From positions 1 through 64,000 of the forward strand of contig CAZZJS010000004.1 in NCBI GenBank assembly GCA_964654855.1: a stretch of DNA of 64,000 nt, written 5' to 3'. The position numbers and the translations under genes are program-made. Shown here piece by piece: positions 28,301-36,312 of this stretch. Position 1 is the stretch's first letter, and every line of letters begins with the position of its first letter. This DNA is from JALZUV01 sp964654855 (GTDB lineage: Bacteria; Pseudomonadota; Alphaproteobacteria; Rickettsiales; JALZUV01). Under the pieces are notes generated by a model. It worked only from the letters and a program-made list of their open reading frames with translations, did not search any database and was not told the DNA's origin.

Positions 28301-28931
28301 TCTTAGGAACAATACAAGCCAGTTTATTAGATGATTTATCATATTGCGGCACTGCGCCATCAACACCTTGTAACGGCACCTCATCATTCATTAGCTGCCT
28401 ACCATAGACTTGGTAATCTAAGTCTAAACCAATATTACCAATGAAACACATATCGCGATAACGATTATCCTGACATGGTTCGCTTACCTCATCATCACCA
28501 CCCCCAAAACCACCAATTAAGTTTGTTATGACACCGCAACCTCTTCTCGGGTTATCCATACGATAAGCACCCGCACGAGTCGTTTCACCCGGCTTATTAA
28601 TTTCATAATCATGGTGATCTTTATCTAAATACCGCTCACGGTTATTGGCAGGAGGCTCATATTCAAAATATTGCTCCACCCGCTTGGTAAATTCTTGTCC
28701 CCCTGAATTAGGCCCTTTGAGGTCTAAATTTCTATCACATTCAACATCAGGACATTCGTATTTTTCACTAAGTCTTGGAGCCAGACAAGCGATACCATAT
28801 CCTGGGCCCTGCCCTGCAATTTGCGCGAAAGACTCTTGCCCTAAGAGAACTGTTAAAACGAAGCAAAGGAGCAGAAGATGTAGCTTCTTCGCTCCTTTAT
28901 ATTTTAAATCGCATGCTTCGCTTTTCGCCAT
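25353..28931 (-). CDS. Very large exported Cys-rich protein, 1192 aa
   Basis: Not recognised. A signal peptide (LHLLLLCFVLTVLLGQESFA) ends near residue 36. About 43 Cys by eye, many as CxxC pairs, suggest a disulfide-rich protein folded outside the cytoplasm. A dense cluster near residues 620-700 (CSSCPK, PCGACALTGVSCGLC, ACQKCGQ) includes a short hydrophobic run. Near residues 1055-1090, AQQYDIAIWPTGNGG then MPHVAFIEA resembles the end of a CHAP/NlpC-type amidase domain, but no catalytic Cys is confirmed. It is the middle gene of a three-gene operon divergent from virB8-virB9. Confidence 0.65.
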   Translation of the reverse strand: MAKSEACDLKYKGAKKLHLLLLCFVLTVLLGQESFAQIAGQGPGYGIACLAPRLSEKYECPDVECDRNLDLKGPNSGGQEFTKRVEQYFEYEPPANNRERYLDKDHHDYEINKPGETTRAGAYRMDNPRRGCGVITNLIGGFGGGDDEVSEPCQDNRYRDMCFIGNIGLDLDYQVYGRQLMNDEVPLQGVDGAVPQYDKSSNKLACIVPKNTERLSPLELDNGWRYRDMCPGSQHLRRVARDKLEDTYDIFRGEFGCFNPLPKCGLESDWELDSIEWKNKKYGTYINKFGGLLGGLPGGLGNPLGGLLGETELKPKLQDLLSSDQFRAVENLMKPKDSAAAECKPAYWVRLMLDSCANQYIAQKSFKADYVYNPDSGKVGLSPRFCQPFKAKKLLPWEEEYKVTDYLKRSYKGLLQHDYMPWIKYDRHENSDANKEADEFREDNWPDRKIKWPVNTQVNTSGVNLLQGYAKLEAEALKPQALNSINKYASHPVERIIDPLHPFSPRYDVAELSDTSLLTDRNLFGDATESTASTFWFGYLNTPTPNPLGGKAIPRSEKYYCMPANRHKKGYWEFGCTIYCSAVEVDLLRFRYKDYRLCMGCQIDANEKAFWEEWDINRKHYRNEYCWSLTKDSDCEYGDDLCSSCPKIAINTVLAAVPCGACALTGVSCGLCKTLTRKVSFYTIACQKCGQAAKAESLERTRSRDNEKAEPEWGPTAAGDNWPVCSTRFNHSGDKDLCKQAKEQYTCDNQGEKAEDDINIDKESKSDAEACVKKDIDEICHDAAKPIYSVNFLKIRTRKGSFETEDVKRPKKRNKQTGIYRPTADSGSFDSDVQKWQQNNADEDPAPGYGFREYFGNKRPYMRWWDTGGEAFQAKNKPDYWCDWGANDAIMGVGRDYNSIHGRKAQLCRYGGGGGIGDDCMTVQDWKDGKHDGNTLPHGRRFPSLAGSEWAELKMYQANCFREDGLNCLCQYEKVFKGKSGEEKVLTLMGGAVSTKNKTAEATADSREVYEQIRDELPLTWRGYVSTPASRDNATTGPVIGNNQQFPNLYNLPKSGSVISGGLDKAQQYDIAIWPTGNGGMPHVAFIEATNNLNDYGTLGQVPNGARWVEVSEANNGKYLDACGVTSYSGRGAKRKLYPNKGELPEHIKTLIKEQVTATYYCDDPELGHCVDRQWDNVIIYRPRLDVKDLIL

Positions 28932-28948
28932 GCTTCTTACTTCCTTTT

Positions 28949-30019
28949 TTATTTAATTTGTGACGCGCGTGTAATCACATCCGCACCTGGCGGGTCTTCG
29001 TTATCATCCTCATACTCACGATCAGTAACCGCCAATACTTGCGAGATTAACTGACCATCAAAATTGGGTAGTAGTTTTCCCTTTGCCATGAAAGGCTTTA
29101 AAGACGCTTCCATCACTTGATTTGGAATATCTTTATTTGAATGCTCTTTCAGTAAGTTCATCACTTTACGAATTTTATCTTTTTCAGTCGCTGACGCAGA
29201 ACCGTGCATCGAACGTAACTTCTGACTTAACTTGTAAATGGCTTTTTTCATTTTACCGCCACCGGCGCTAAAATCATCAATTAGATTTTTCATTGCTTCA
29301 GCACCTTCAACTCGTCCGGCCACCTGCAGCACTTTTAATTCACGCGCTGATTCCTGCATTGTTTCCAAATTTGCGAAAATCGAGGACGTTCCAGATTGAG
29401 CCAATTTATTCAGCAATGCCTCAATAGCCGGCTTACCTGCAGGCGTATCATAAAGCCTTAAAATCGTATTCATAGCTTCAACATAGCGAATAACACTTTG
29501 CAAATCAGCGGTTGATACATCGCTTCCCAAGCTGTCCATTCGCTTTTTAACAGCCTTTTCCATCGCATCAACTAGCTTATCTCGCGTTAGACCTGTAGCC
29601 GGAGTATTCGGATTGCTCGGCGGAGTCGTTGGTGGGTTCGGATTGCTCGGCGGAGTCGTTGGTGGATTAGGGTTACTCGGTGGAGTCGTTGGTGGATTAG
29701 GGTTACTCGGTGGAGTCGTTGGTGGATTAGGGTTACTCGGTGGAGTCGTTGGCGTACTCGAAGTTGAACCACTCGCAGGAGGTAATGCTCTGCAACCTGT
29801 TGTATTGCCATTGGTACACGGCATGGCTTGATTTAGCTGATCTTTATATTTATCCAGCAGATCTCCGCCTACGCCTGAGCCAGTAGCACTGCCACCTCTG
29901 CCAATCGAATTATTGATATCATCTAATAAGTCGTTTTTATTCGTATTTACCTGAGCATTCGCTGAACTCACTACAGTAAATAAAACCACTAGAAAACTTA
30001 TATAAAATTGCCGCATCAC
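28949..30019 (-). CDS. Exported hypothetical protein with Pro-rich decapeptide repeats, 356 aa
   Basis: Not recognised. A signal peptide (FYISFLVVLFTVVSSANA) ends near residue 22. Residues about 85-140 hold five tandem copies of a decapeptide TTPPSNPNPP, a likely extended spacer. The C-terminal 200 residues are helical (DKLVDAMEKAVKKRMDSLGS...). It is the first gene of the operon, followed by the Cys-rich gene after 17 nt. It is divergent from virB8 across a 90-nt spacer. Confidence 0.65.
   Translation of the reverse strand: MMRQFYISFLVVLFTVVSSANAQVNTNKNDLLDDINNSIGRGGSATGSGVGGDLLDKYKDQLNQAMPCTNGNTTGCRALPPASGSTSSTPTTPPSNPNPPTTPPSNPNPPTTPPSNPNPPTTPPSNPNPPTTPPSNPNTPATGLTRDKLVDAMEKAVKKRMDSLGSDVSTADLQSVIRYVEAMNTILRLYDTPAGKPAIEALLNKLAQSGTSSIFANLETMQESARELKVLQVAGRVEGAEAMKNLIDDFSAGGGKMKKAIYKLSQKLRSMHGSASATEKDKIRKVMNLLKEHSNKDIPNQVMEASLKPFMAKGKLLPNFDGQLISQVLAVTDREYEDDNEDPPGADVITRASQIK
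29601..29750. repeat. Five tandem 30-bp repeats inside a coding region
   Basis: Units at 29601, 29631, 29661, 29691 and 29721, each 30 bp (core GGTTACTCGGTGGAGTCGTT). The last three units are identical and the first two differ at a few positions. In frame on the minus strand they encode a Pro/Asn-rich decapeptide. Copy number could change by slippage without a frameshift. Confidence 0.95.
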
Positions 30020-30109
30020 GTTACACTCCTAGTATTTTTATACTTTATTACTTCTATGATCGCACATAAACATTTCATTTCTGTGACAGTTCGGGTTAAT
30101 TATTAGCCT

Positions 30110-30874
30110 ATGGAGGATATCAGACAGCAGTTAGATACAGACGCTATTCGCAAATCAGTAGCCGATGGAAGCTATTTTAACAATACAAAACAATGGTTTG
30201 ACGAAGTTTATCATCGCCCTATCATGGAGCGAAGCTTTTTCATCCTAATGATGGTATTATCGGTACTCACCATCTTTTTCTCTATCATAACCTATTTTTC
30301 AATGATGCCGCTGTCGCGCACAGTTCCTTATACCATCTACAGCAATGATTTAGCAGAAGAATTGCCGCTTATTAAAGCACTTAGGCATCAACCTGCTGAA
30401 GATATTAATATTGCCGTGTCGCGCTTTTTGCTCTCAAACTATCTCACCGAACGTGAGAATTATCGCTATGATGTCACCAAATTAGAGTGGCAGTTTAATC
30501 GTATTCGCAGCACTAGCGGTGAACAAGAATTTCAGCGCTATCAGACCTTCATTAACCCAGAAAACCCAAGCAGCCCTTTTAATAAATATGGCCGCGCCGC
30601 CACCCGTAGCAGCTCTATTTATGATATTCGGATGGATCTCGACAGCTACCCAAGCCGCGCCACCGTTCATTTTACTACCAATGTAGTGCGAGGCAAACAG
30701 CAGCAACAAAATAATTGGGTTGCGAATATTACTTTTCGTTTCCCTAAACTTACGGTAGACCAGAATACCAACGAAGTTCTGCAATGGAATATGGAAAAGA
30801 AAACCTATGAAATGGCAAAAACAATCGATTTTCGGGTAGGTCAATATAATGTGCAGGAAATAACACGCAGATAA
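30110..30874 (+). CDS. virB8: Type IV secretion protein VirB8, second copy
   Basis: 254 aa. VirB8 layout: a cytoplasmic N-terminus of about 40 residues, one membrane helix (FFILMMVLSVLTIFFSIITYF, about 43-64), and a periplasmic NTF2-like domain with the WQFNRIRS, YQTFINPENPSSPFNKYG and VHFTTNVV blocks. It is an inner-membrane assembly factor of the T4SS core. It differs strongly from the operon copy at 58215-58925, so it is an old paralogue. VirB9 follows after 2 nt. Duplicated virB8 and virB9 are a known trait of rickettsial rvh systems. Confidence 0.8.
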   Translation: MEDIRQQLDTDAIRKSVADGSYFNNTKQWFDEVYHRPIMERSFFILMMVLSVLTIFFSIITYFSMMPLSRTVPYTIYSNDLAEELPLIKALRHQPAEDINIAVSRFLLSNYLTERENYRYDVTKLEWQFNRIRSTSGEQEFQRYQTFINPENPSSPFNKYGRAATRSSSIYDIRMDLDSYPSRATVHFTTNVVRGKQQQQNNWVANITFRFPKLTVDQNTNEVLQWNMEKKTYEMAKTIDFRVGQYNVQEITRR

Positions 30875-30876
30875 TT

Positions 30877-31650
30877 ATGAGACGTTTTTTTATTCTATCA
30901 TTGCTTTTAAGCGGACTACTATGGCTTGTTCCGCATACTGCCGAGGCGCTTAAATCACCGCGCCCGCAAGGGGTCGATGGCCGTATTCACACGATTATGT
31001 ATGCACCTGATGAGGTATTTAAATTTACCGGCCATTACGGTTATCAGTCGAGCATTGTACTAGAAGATGGTGAAAAAATTCAAACTATCTCCATGGGCGA
31101 TTCCGTTCCGTGGCAAATTACCCCTTCAGGTAATCGGATTTTCTTGAAACCGGTTGAGCAAGACGCTCAAACCAACATGACGCTTCTGACTGATAAGCGT
31201 ACATACCTGTTTGAACTGCATGCAGATGAAGCAGAAAGCATTGAAGATCCAGATTTAATTTGGGTGATGAAATTTATTTACCCAACGGAAACCTTTGTCC
31301 GTAAAAAGAAGAAGAAGGAAAAACTTCGCGATCCAATCGTCGAAGGATATCAGAATTTCAACTTCAACTATTCGATTCGTGGTTCACAGATTTTTGCTCC
31401 GGTGAAAATTTACGATGATGGGGAGTTCACTTACTTCGAATTTCGCGATAAGAACGCTTCAATCCCTGCCTTCTATCATGTGGATGCACAAGGCAAAGAG
31501 TATCTCGTCAATTTCCGAGCGCGTAACGATAAAATTATTGTCGAGCGCGTTTCAAGCCGCTTCACTCTGCGTCATGGCAATGAAATTGTCTGCGTTTATA
31601 ATGAAGCAATGTCGCAGCGCGGCGGCCCACAAACGGTTCCTATACGTTAA
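30877..31650 (+). CDS. virB9: Type IV secretion protein VirB9, second copy, full length
   Basis: 257 aa. Signal peptide (RRFFILSLLLSGLLWLVPHTAEA), then the CagX/VirB9 N-terminal domain (GRIHTIMYAPDEVFKFTGHYGYQSSI, SMGDSVPWQITPSGNRIFLKP) and a complete C-terminal domain (YQNFNFNYSIRG, PVKIYDDGEFTYFEF, NFRARNDKIIVERVSSRFTLRHG). In other systems the C-terminal domain joins VirB7 and VirB10 in the outer-membrane ring. The operon copy at 57076 lacks that domain. The stop overlaps the lipB start (TAATG). Confidence 0.88.
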   Translation: MRRFFILSLLLSGLLWLVPHTAEALKSPRPQGVDGRIHTIMYAPDEVFKFTGHYGYQSSIVLEDGEKIQTISMGDSVPWQITPSGNRIFLKPVEQDAQTNMTLLTDKRTYLFELHADEAESIEDPDLIWVMKFIYPTETFVRKKKKKEKLRDPIVEGYQNFNFNYSIRGSQIFAPVKIYDDGEFTYFEFRDKNASIPAFYHVDAQGKEYLVNFRARNDKIIVERVSSRFTLRHGNEIVCVYNEAMSQRGGPQTVPIR

Positions 31651-32297
31651 TGGCAAAAGTGGCTGAGTGGATCACCTCTCCTTCCTTGATTGATTATGAA
31701 ACTGCCCATGAAACCATGTTGCAGCGGGTTGATGGTATTATTAATGGAGAGGCAGAAGAACTACTCTGGGCATTAGAACATCCACCGCTTTATACCGCTG
31801 GAAGTAGTGCGCAAGAAAGTGATCTACTAACTCCGGAACAATTTCCCGTTTATGATGCAGGCCGCGGCGGACAATATACCTATCACGGCCCTGGCCAACG
31901 CATTGTTTATGCGATGCTCAATTTAAAAACACGTATGCAGCCGAAACCTGATGTACGGCGTTATGTTTGTTTATTGGAAGAATGGATTATTAAAACCCTC
32001 GCACGGTGCGGCGTGAAAGGCGAACGCCGCGAAGGCCGTATTGGCATTTGGGTCGTGCAACCCGATGGGCGAGAAGATAAAATTGCCGCGCTCGGCATTC
32101 GCGTAAAAAAATGGGTTTGCTTTCATGGCATCGCCATCAATGTGAACCCCAACCTTTCGCATTTTGGGGGCATCGTACCGTGTGGAATCCGCGAACATGG
32201 GGTCACCTCATTAGCAGCCTTAAACAAAGATATTTCAATGGACGAATTAGATATTATTTTGCAGGAAGAGTTCCAGAAACTAAATTGGATATCTTAA
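31650..32297 (+). CDS. lipB: Octanoyl-[ACP]-protein N-octanoyltransferase LipB
   Basis: 215 aa. The LipB signatures are present: LEHPPLYTAGSSAQ, GRGGQYTYHGPGQRIVY near residues 72-88, the Lys loop IAALGIRVKKWV, and catalytic Cys in GGIVPCGIREHGVTSL near residue 178. It transfers octanoyl groups to lipoyl domains of 2-oxoacid dehydrogenases. Its ATG overlaps the virB9 stop, so this housekeeping gene is translated from the same message as a T4SS pair, an unusual arrangement. Confidence 0.96.
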   Translation: MAKVAEWITSPSLIDYETAHETMLQRVDGIINGEAEELLWALEHPPLYTAGSSAQESDLLTPEQFPVYDAGRGGQYTYHGPGQRIVYAMLNLKTRMQPKPDVRRYVCLLEEWIIKTLARCGVKGERREGRIGIWVVQPDGREDKIAALGIRVKKWVCFHGIAINVNPNLSHFGGIVPCGIREHGVTSLAALNKDISMDELDIILQEEFQKLNWIS

Positions 32298-32644
32298 AGC
32301 CCACGCTTATGCTTTCTATCTATTCCGTTACCTGTCGGAGCTGGATTGTTTCCTGCTAACTTCGCCAAGTGGCTATTTTCCTGCTCGCGCATGTGGTTTG
32401 CAATTTTCTCTTGAATCATCTTGCCACATGTCATTTTTAAGAAAATTGAACAGTTTGCATCCAACTCATCCATCGACGGCCTAAACCGATTGCGCATCAC
32501 ATCCGAAATAAACGTCGCACGCACTGCGATGAAATCTTCCTCATTTAGAAGCTTTGTATTATCGAAATACTTAGCGGATTTTTCTTGAAACCAATCAAAG
32601 GTGATTAGCTTATTAACGGCAGCAATAATTTCAGGTGAATTCAA
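32294..32644 (-). CDS. Hypothetical protein, 116 aa
   Basis: Not recognised. Helical and polar, with two Cys in the middle (ANCSIFLKMTCGK) and a basic tail (GIDRKHKRGL). The start is TTG at 32644, supported by AAAGGA about 9 nt upstream. It is convergent with lipB, overlapping by 4 nt. No signal peptide. Function unknown. Confidence 0.5.
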   Translation of the reverse strand: MNSPEIIAAVNKLITFDWFQEKSAKYFDNTKLLNEEDFIAVRATFISDVMRNRFRPSMDELDANCSIFLKMTCGKMIQEKIANHMREQENSHLAKLAGNNPAPTGNGIDRKHKRGL

Positions 32645-32711
32645 AATACGTTCCTTTCTGTGAGTAACTTATCTATAGTATAGCGCAGAGATATTAAGCG
32701 AAGGTAAAGGA

Positions 32712-32915
32712 ATGATGATTCAAAAGAGCCGCCAACACCTCATTGATACAGAAGAGCTTTATTTTCAGCATCAACGCTTCGCTTTGCGCTATGCATTTAG
32801 TTGCTTTACCGCCGGCCTGATGGCACTCGTTCACGGGTTGATTCCAGCCTTTTTTCAGACCGCGGCCAGCGAAAAGGTGCAGGAATTGGCGAATCGTAAA
32901 CGACCCGAGCACTAA
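32712..32915 (+). CDS. DUF6356-type small membrane protein
   Basis: 67 aa. The pattern HLIDTEELYFQHQRFALRYAFSC followed by a hydrophobic helix (FTAGLMALVHGLIPAFF) matches a small alphaproteobacterial family I remember as DUF6356, sometimes labelled capsule-related. One membrane segment, with an amphipathic N-terminal helix. AAAGGA precedes the ATG by 8 nt. Function unknown; the fructose-6-phosphate aldolase-like gene follows after 62 nt. Confidence 0.7.
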   Translation: MMIQKSRQHLIDTEELYFQHQRFALRYAFSCFTAGLMALVHGLIPAFFQTAASEKVQELANRKRPEH

Positions 32916-32977
32916 GCTTGCACATCACGACTCATCAGCTATAACAGCTCAAACATGCAAATAGAGGAACCCCACTC

Positions 32978-33628
32978 ATGAAATTTTTTGTCGACACTGC
33001 AAACCTAGATGAAATCAAAGAACTAGCCGATACAGGCTTGCTAGATGGGGTAACCACCAACCCATCGCTTGTTGCCAAAGAAGGCAAAGAATTCCTACCG
33101 CTACTTAAAGAGATTTGCGATATCGTGGATGGCCCTGTGAGCGGCGAAGTAGGCGCAACCGATTTTGAAGGCATGAAACGCGAAGGCGATAAGATTCTTG
33201 ATATCGCAGAAAATATCGCACTGAAGGTTCCGCTAACAATGGATGGTCTTAAAACCTGTTCTCATTTTGCCAAGCAAGGCCGCATGGTGAATGTAACGCT
33301 CTGCTTCTCAGCTTCTCAAGCATTGATGGCTGCTAAAGCGGGAGCGGCCTTCATCTCACCTTTCGTAGGTCGTTTAGATGATATTAGCCAAGATGGTATG
33401 CAGCTCATCGCCGATATCGTACAAATTTACAGCAACTATGATTTCCAAACGGAAGTGCTCGTCGCTTCTATCCGCAGCCCAATGCATTTAGTGGATAGCG
33501 CGCTTATGGGTGCTGATGTAGCGACCATCCCACCGAAGGTGATGCATCAGCTCATTAATCATCCGCTTACCGATAAAGGCCTTGCTGCTTTTGTTGAAGA
33601 TTGGAAAAAGAGCGGTCAGACGATCTAG
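32978..33628 (+). CDS. tal: Transaldolase/fructose-6-phosphate aldolase family protein
   Basis: 216 aa, the short transaldolase class (TalC/Fsa type). MKFFVDTANLDEIKELADTG and DGVTTNPSLVAKEG are the N-terminal signatures, IALKVPLTMDG holds the Schiff-base Lys near residue 88, and NVTLCFSASQALMAAKAGA and FISPFVGRLDD follow. It most likely completes the non-oxidative pentose phosphate pathway with tkt (9663-11660). Sequence alone does not separate transaldolase from F6P aldolase activity. A ribosome-binding site (AGAGGA) lies ahead of the ATG. Confidence 0.93.
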   Translation: MKFFVDTANLDEIKELADTGLLDGVTTNPSLVAKEGKEFLPLLKEICDIVDGPVSGEVGATDFEGMKREGDKILDIAENIALKVPLTMDGLKTCSHFAKQGRMVNVTLCFSASQALMAAKAGAAFISPFVGRLDDISQDGMQLIADIVQIYSNYDFQTEVLVASIRSPMHLVDSALMGADVATIPPKVMHQLINHPLTDKGLAAFVEDWKKSGQTI

Positions 33629-33647
33629 TCAAACCTATTTGGTAAAC

Positions 33648-34133
33648 TTAGACGACTAATAAATCAGCAAGCTTCATGCTATCCGGCGTGACGGTTTGCC
33701 AATTGGGGTGACCACCTGCCAACACGGCGCAAGTAGCGGGCGAGAAGCTCATTAACATATTACCGCTTAAGGTTTGTACAATCTGATGCAAGCCAGGGTT
33801 ATGGCCAACAATCATAATTTTCTGGATCGTGTCAGGCAGCTCATTAATGAAAGCGAGAATATCACCCTCGCTAGCAAGATAGAGATCGTCCGTATGGGTG
33901 ACATTGGCTGTGCTCACTCCCAAATGCGGTAATGCCATTTCCAAAGTCTGCTGGGTGCGTTTCGCGGTCGAACAATAAATGGCCTCTGGCACGAACCCCG
34001 CTGCGACAATTTTCTTACCCATTTTAGCAGCATCTTCAAAACCTTTTGCAACCAGTGATCGGCTAAAGTCCTCGCCATTTTCGCTATAAGGCTCGGTCAC
34101 AGCATGCCTAAAAATGTAAATCTGCTTCGCCAT
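33648..34133 (-). CDS. SixA-like phosphohistidine phosphatase (histidine phosphatase family)
   Basis: 161 aa from the ATG at 34133. IYIFRHAVTEPYSE carries the catalytic RH motif (RHA rather than the common RHG), CSTAKRTQQTLEMAL the second Arg block, and MIVGHNPGLHQIV the second catalytic His. SixA-type enzymes dephosphorylate His in phosphorelay or PTS proteins. Earlier in-frame starts would overlap ppk. It is divergent from ppk with 43 nt between starts. Confidence 0.9.
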   Translation of the reverse strand: MAKQIYIFRHAVTEPYSENGEDFSRSLVAKGFEDAAKMGKKIVAAGFVPEAIYCSTAKRTQQTLEMALPHLGVSTANVTHTDDLYLASEGDILAFINELPDTIQKIMIVGHNPGLHQIVQTLSGNMLMSFSPATCAVLAGGHPNWQTVTPDSMKLADLLVV

Positions 34134-34176
34134 ATGCTTGTATCTTTGGCATAAACAGCGCATAGTGTCACGCGCT

Positions 34177-36312
34177 ATGAACCGTTCATCCTTACCTGAA
34201 GACAGATACTTTAACCGTGAGCTTTCTTGGCTTGCATTTAATGCCCGTGTGCTGGAAGAAGCCGAGAATCCGCACACCCCATTATTGGAGCGGGTGAATT
34301 TTCTTTCCATCTGTGGATCTAACCTAGATGAGTTTGTGATGGTACGTGTCGCAGGCCTGATGGATCAACAACTTTACGGAATTCAGAGTATCTCGATCGA
34401 TGGGATGACGCCAAAGCAGCAACTTAAAGGCATTCGTAAAGGCATTGCCGATATTATGCACCAGCAGCAGAAATGCTGGTTACAATTGCGTGATGAATTA
34501 CGCGAACAAGGCGTGGATGTCATTACGAAAGAAGCACTTTCAAAATCAGAACTTGAATGGCTGAGCGAATACTTCTCTGAGAATATTTTTCCGGTACTCA
34601 CGCCTATCGCGATCGATCCGGCACATCCTTTCCCTTTCATTCCAAATTTAGGGATTGCCCAACTCTTTACCTTAAAAACGCCCAATGGCCGTCATAAGCA
34701 AACCTCTGTCATTCTATTTCCGCCGAAGCTGAAACGTTTCATCACGCTTGAAGAAGCGAATGATGAGGATGAAATCACACGCATGATTCCGGTCGAAGAG
34801 GTGATTGCTTTATTTATCGATAAACTGTTCCCAAAATTCAAAGTCGTTAGCAGCGGCATTATCCGCGTGATTCGCGATAGTGATTTGGATATTGAAGATG
34901 ATGCAGAAGATTTAGTTGGCGGTTTTGAGCGTGCTATTAAACGACGACGCCGTGGCCGTGCTGTACGCATCAATACGACTGAAGATACACCGCAAGAGCT
35001 TCGCCAATTAGTGATGGAACAGCTACAAGTAGAAGAGCGCGATGTGGTCGCGCTGGAAGATATGGTTGGGCTTTCGCATTTGTCAGAGCTGCTAGAAGTG
35101 GAACACCCAGAATGCCGTTATCCCCCTTTCTCGGTGCGTTTTCCAGAACGTATTGAGGATTATGAAGGCGATTGCTTTGCCGCTATTGCGGAGAAAGATA
35201 TTGTTGTCCACCACCCGTATGAAAGTTTTGATGTAGTGGTGCGCTTCGTGCAACAAGCTGCACTCGACCCAGATGTGATCTCCATCAAATCAACCCTCTA
35301 TCGTACTAGCTCTAATTCGCCGATTGTCGCCGCACTGATCGAAGCAGCCGAGAATGGAAAATCCGTTACGGCATTGGTGGAGTTAAAAGCGCGATTCGAT
35401 GAAGAAGCCAATATTCGCTGGGCACGCGATATGGAACGTGCGGGCGTGCAGGTGGTTTACGGATTCGTAAAACTCAAGACTCACTCCAAAGTCACGCTCG
35501 TTACTCGCAAAGATGAAGCGGGGCTTAAATCTTACGCACATTTTGGCACCGGTAACTACCATCCCAAAACGGCAAAAATCTATACGGATCTTTCCTTCTT
35601 CACCTGCAATGAAACCTTATGCCGCGATGCTGCCTATTTATTTAATTTCGTCACCGGTTATGCCCCACCGCGCGATATGAAAGAACTAGTGCTGGCACCC
35701 AAAGAGCTTCGCTCGCACCTGCTCAAGCTAATTAAAAAAGAAATTGCTCATGCCAAGGCTGGGCGGCCTGCTTATATCTGGGCGAAAATGAATGCGCTGC
35801 TTGACCCTGAAATTATCGATGCGCTCTATATAGCCTCGCAAGCGGGTGTTACTATCAGTCTCGTCGTACGCGGTATTTGCAGCCTTAAACCCGGCGTTAA
35901 GGGCTTGTCGGAAAATATCACCGTAAAATCTATCGTTGGTCGCTTTTTGGAACATGCCCGCATCTATGCGTTTGGCGATGGCAATAAGCTACCATCCGAA
36001 AAAGCAAAACTCTATATCTCCTCCGCTGATTGGATGCCGCGTAACTTTGACCGCCGCGTTGAAGTGCTCGTACCGATTGAGAATGAAACCGTACACGCGC
36101 AAATTCTCGGCCAAATTATGCTGGCGAATTTTAAAGATGAAAAACAAAGTTGGATGCTCGGCGAAGATGGCACTTACACCCGCATGCCATATAAAAAGAA
36201 GGGCTTAAGTGCGCATGAATATTTCATGACTAATCCATCCCTTTCAGGTCGCGGCAAAGCTCTGCAAAGAGCCAAGAGCGCCAGCGGTGACATTTATAAA
36301 TTAAATGGATAA
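34177..36312 (+). CDS. ppk: Polyphosphate kinase 1
   Basis: 711 aa, normal for PPK1. It makes inorganic polyphosphate from ATP. EDRYFNRELSWLAFNARVLEEA starts the N domain, and FLSICGSNLDEFVMVRVAGL follows. In the catalytic domains SIKSTLYRTSSNSPIV, LVELKARFDEEANIRWA and KLKTHSKVTLVTR hold the autophosphorylated His near residue 435; the second conserved His lies in RFLEHARIYAFGDG. The ATG at 34177 (MNRSS) is preferred over one 13 codons earlier. Confidence 0.97.
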   Translation: MNRSSLPEDRYFNRELSWLAFNARVLEEAENPHTPLLERVNFLSICGSNLDEFVMVRVAGLMDQQLYGIQSISIDGMTPKQQLKGIRKGIADIMHQQQKCWLQLRDELREQGVDVITKEALSKSELEWLSEYFSENIFPVLTPIAIDPAHPFPFIPNLGIAQLFTLKTPNGRHKQTSVILFPPKLKRFITLEEANDEDEITRMIPVEEVIALFIDKLFPKFKVVSSGIIRVIRDSDLDIEDDAEDLVGGFERAIKRRRRGRAVRINTTEDTPQELRQLVMEQLQVEERDVVALEDMVGLSHLSELLEVEHPECRYPPFSVRFPERIEDYEGDCFAAIAEKDIVVHHPYESFDVVVRFVQQAALDPDVISIKSTLYRTSSNSPIVAALIEAAENGKSVTALVELKARFDEEANIRWARDMERAGVQVVYGFVKLKTHSKVTLVTRKDEAGLKSYAHFGTGNYHPKTAKIYTDLSFFTCNETLCRDAAYLFNFVTGYAPPRDMKELVLAPKELRSHLLKLIKKEIAHAKAGRPAYIWAKMNALLDPEIIDALYIASQAGVTISLVVRGICSLKPGVKGLSENITVKSIVGRFLEHARIYAFGDGNKLPSEKAKLYISSADWMPRNFDRRVEVLVPIENETVHAQILGQIMLANFKDEKQSWMLGEDGTYTRMPYKKKGLSAHEYFMTNPSLSGRGKALQRAKSASGDIYKLNG

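Noticed and set aside
29601..29750. Regular 30-bp repeats resembling a CRISPR array
   Set aside because: The units are contiguous without spacers and lie in frame inside a gene encoding Pro-rich decapeptides.
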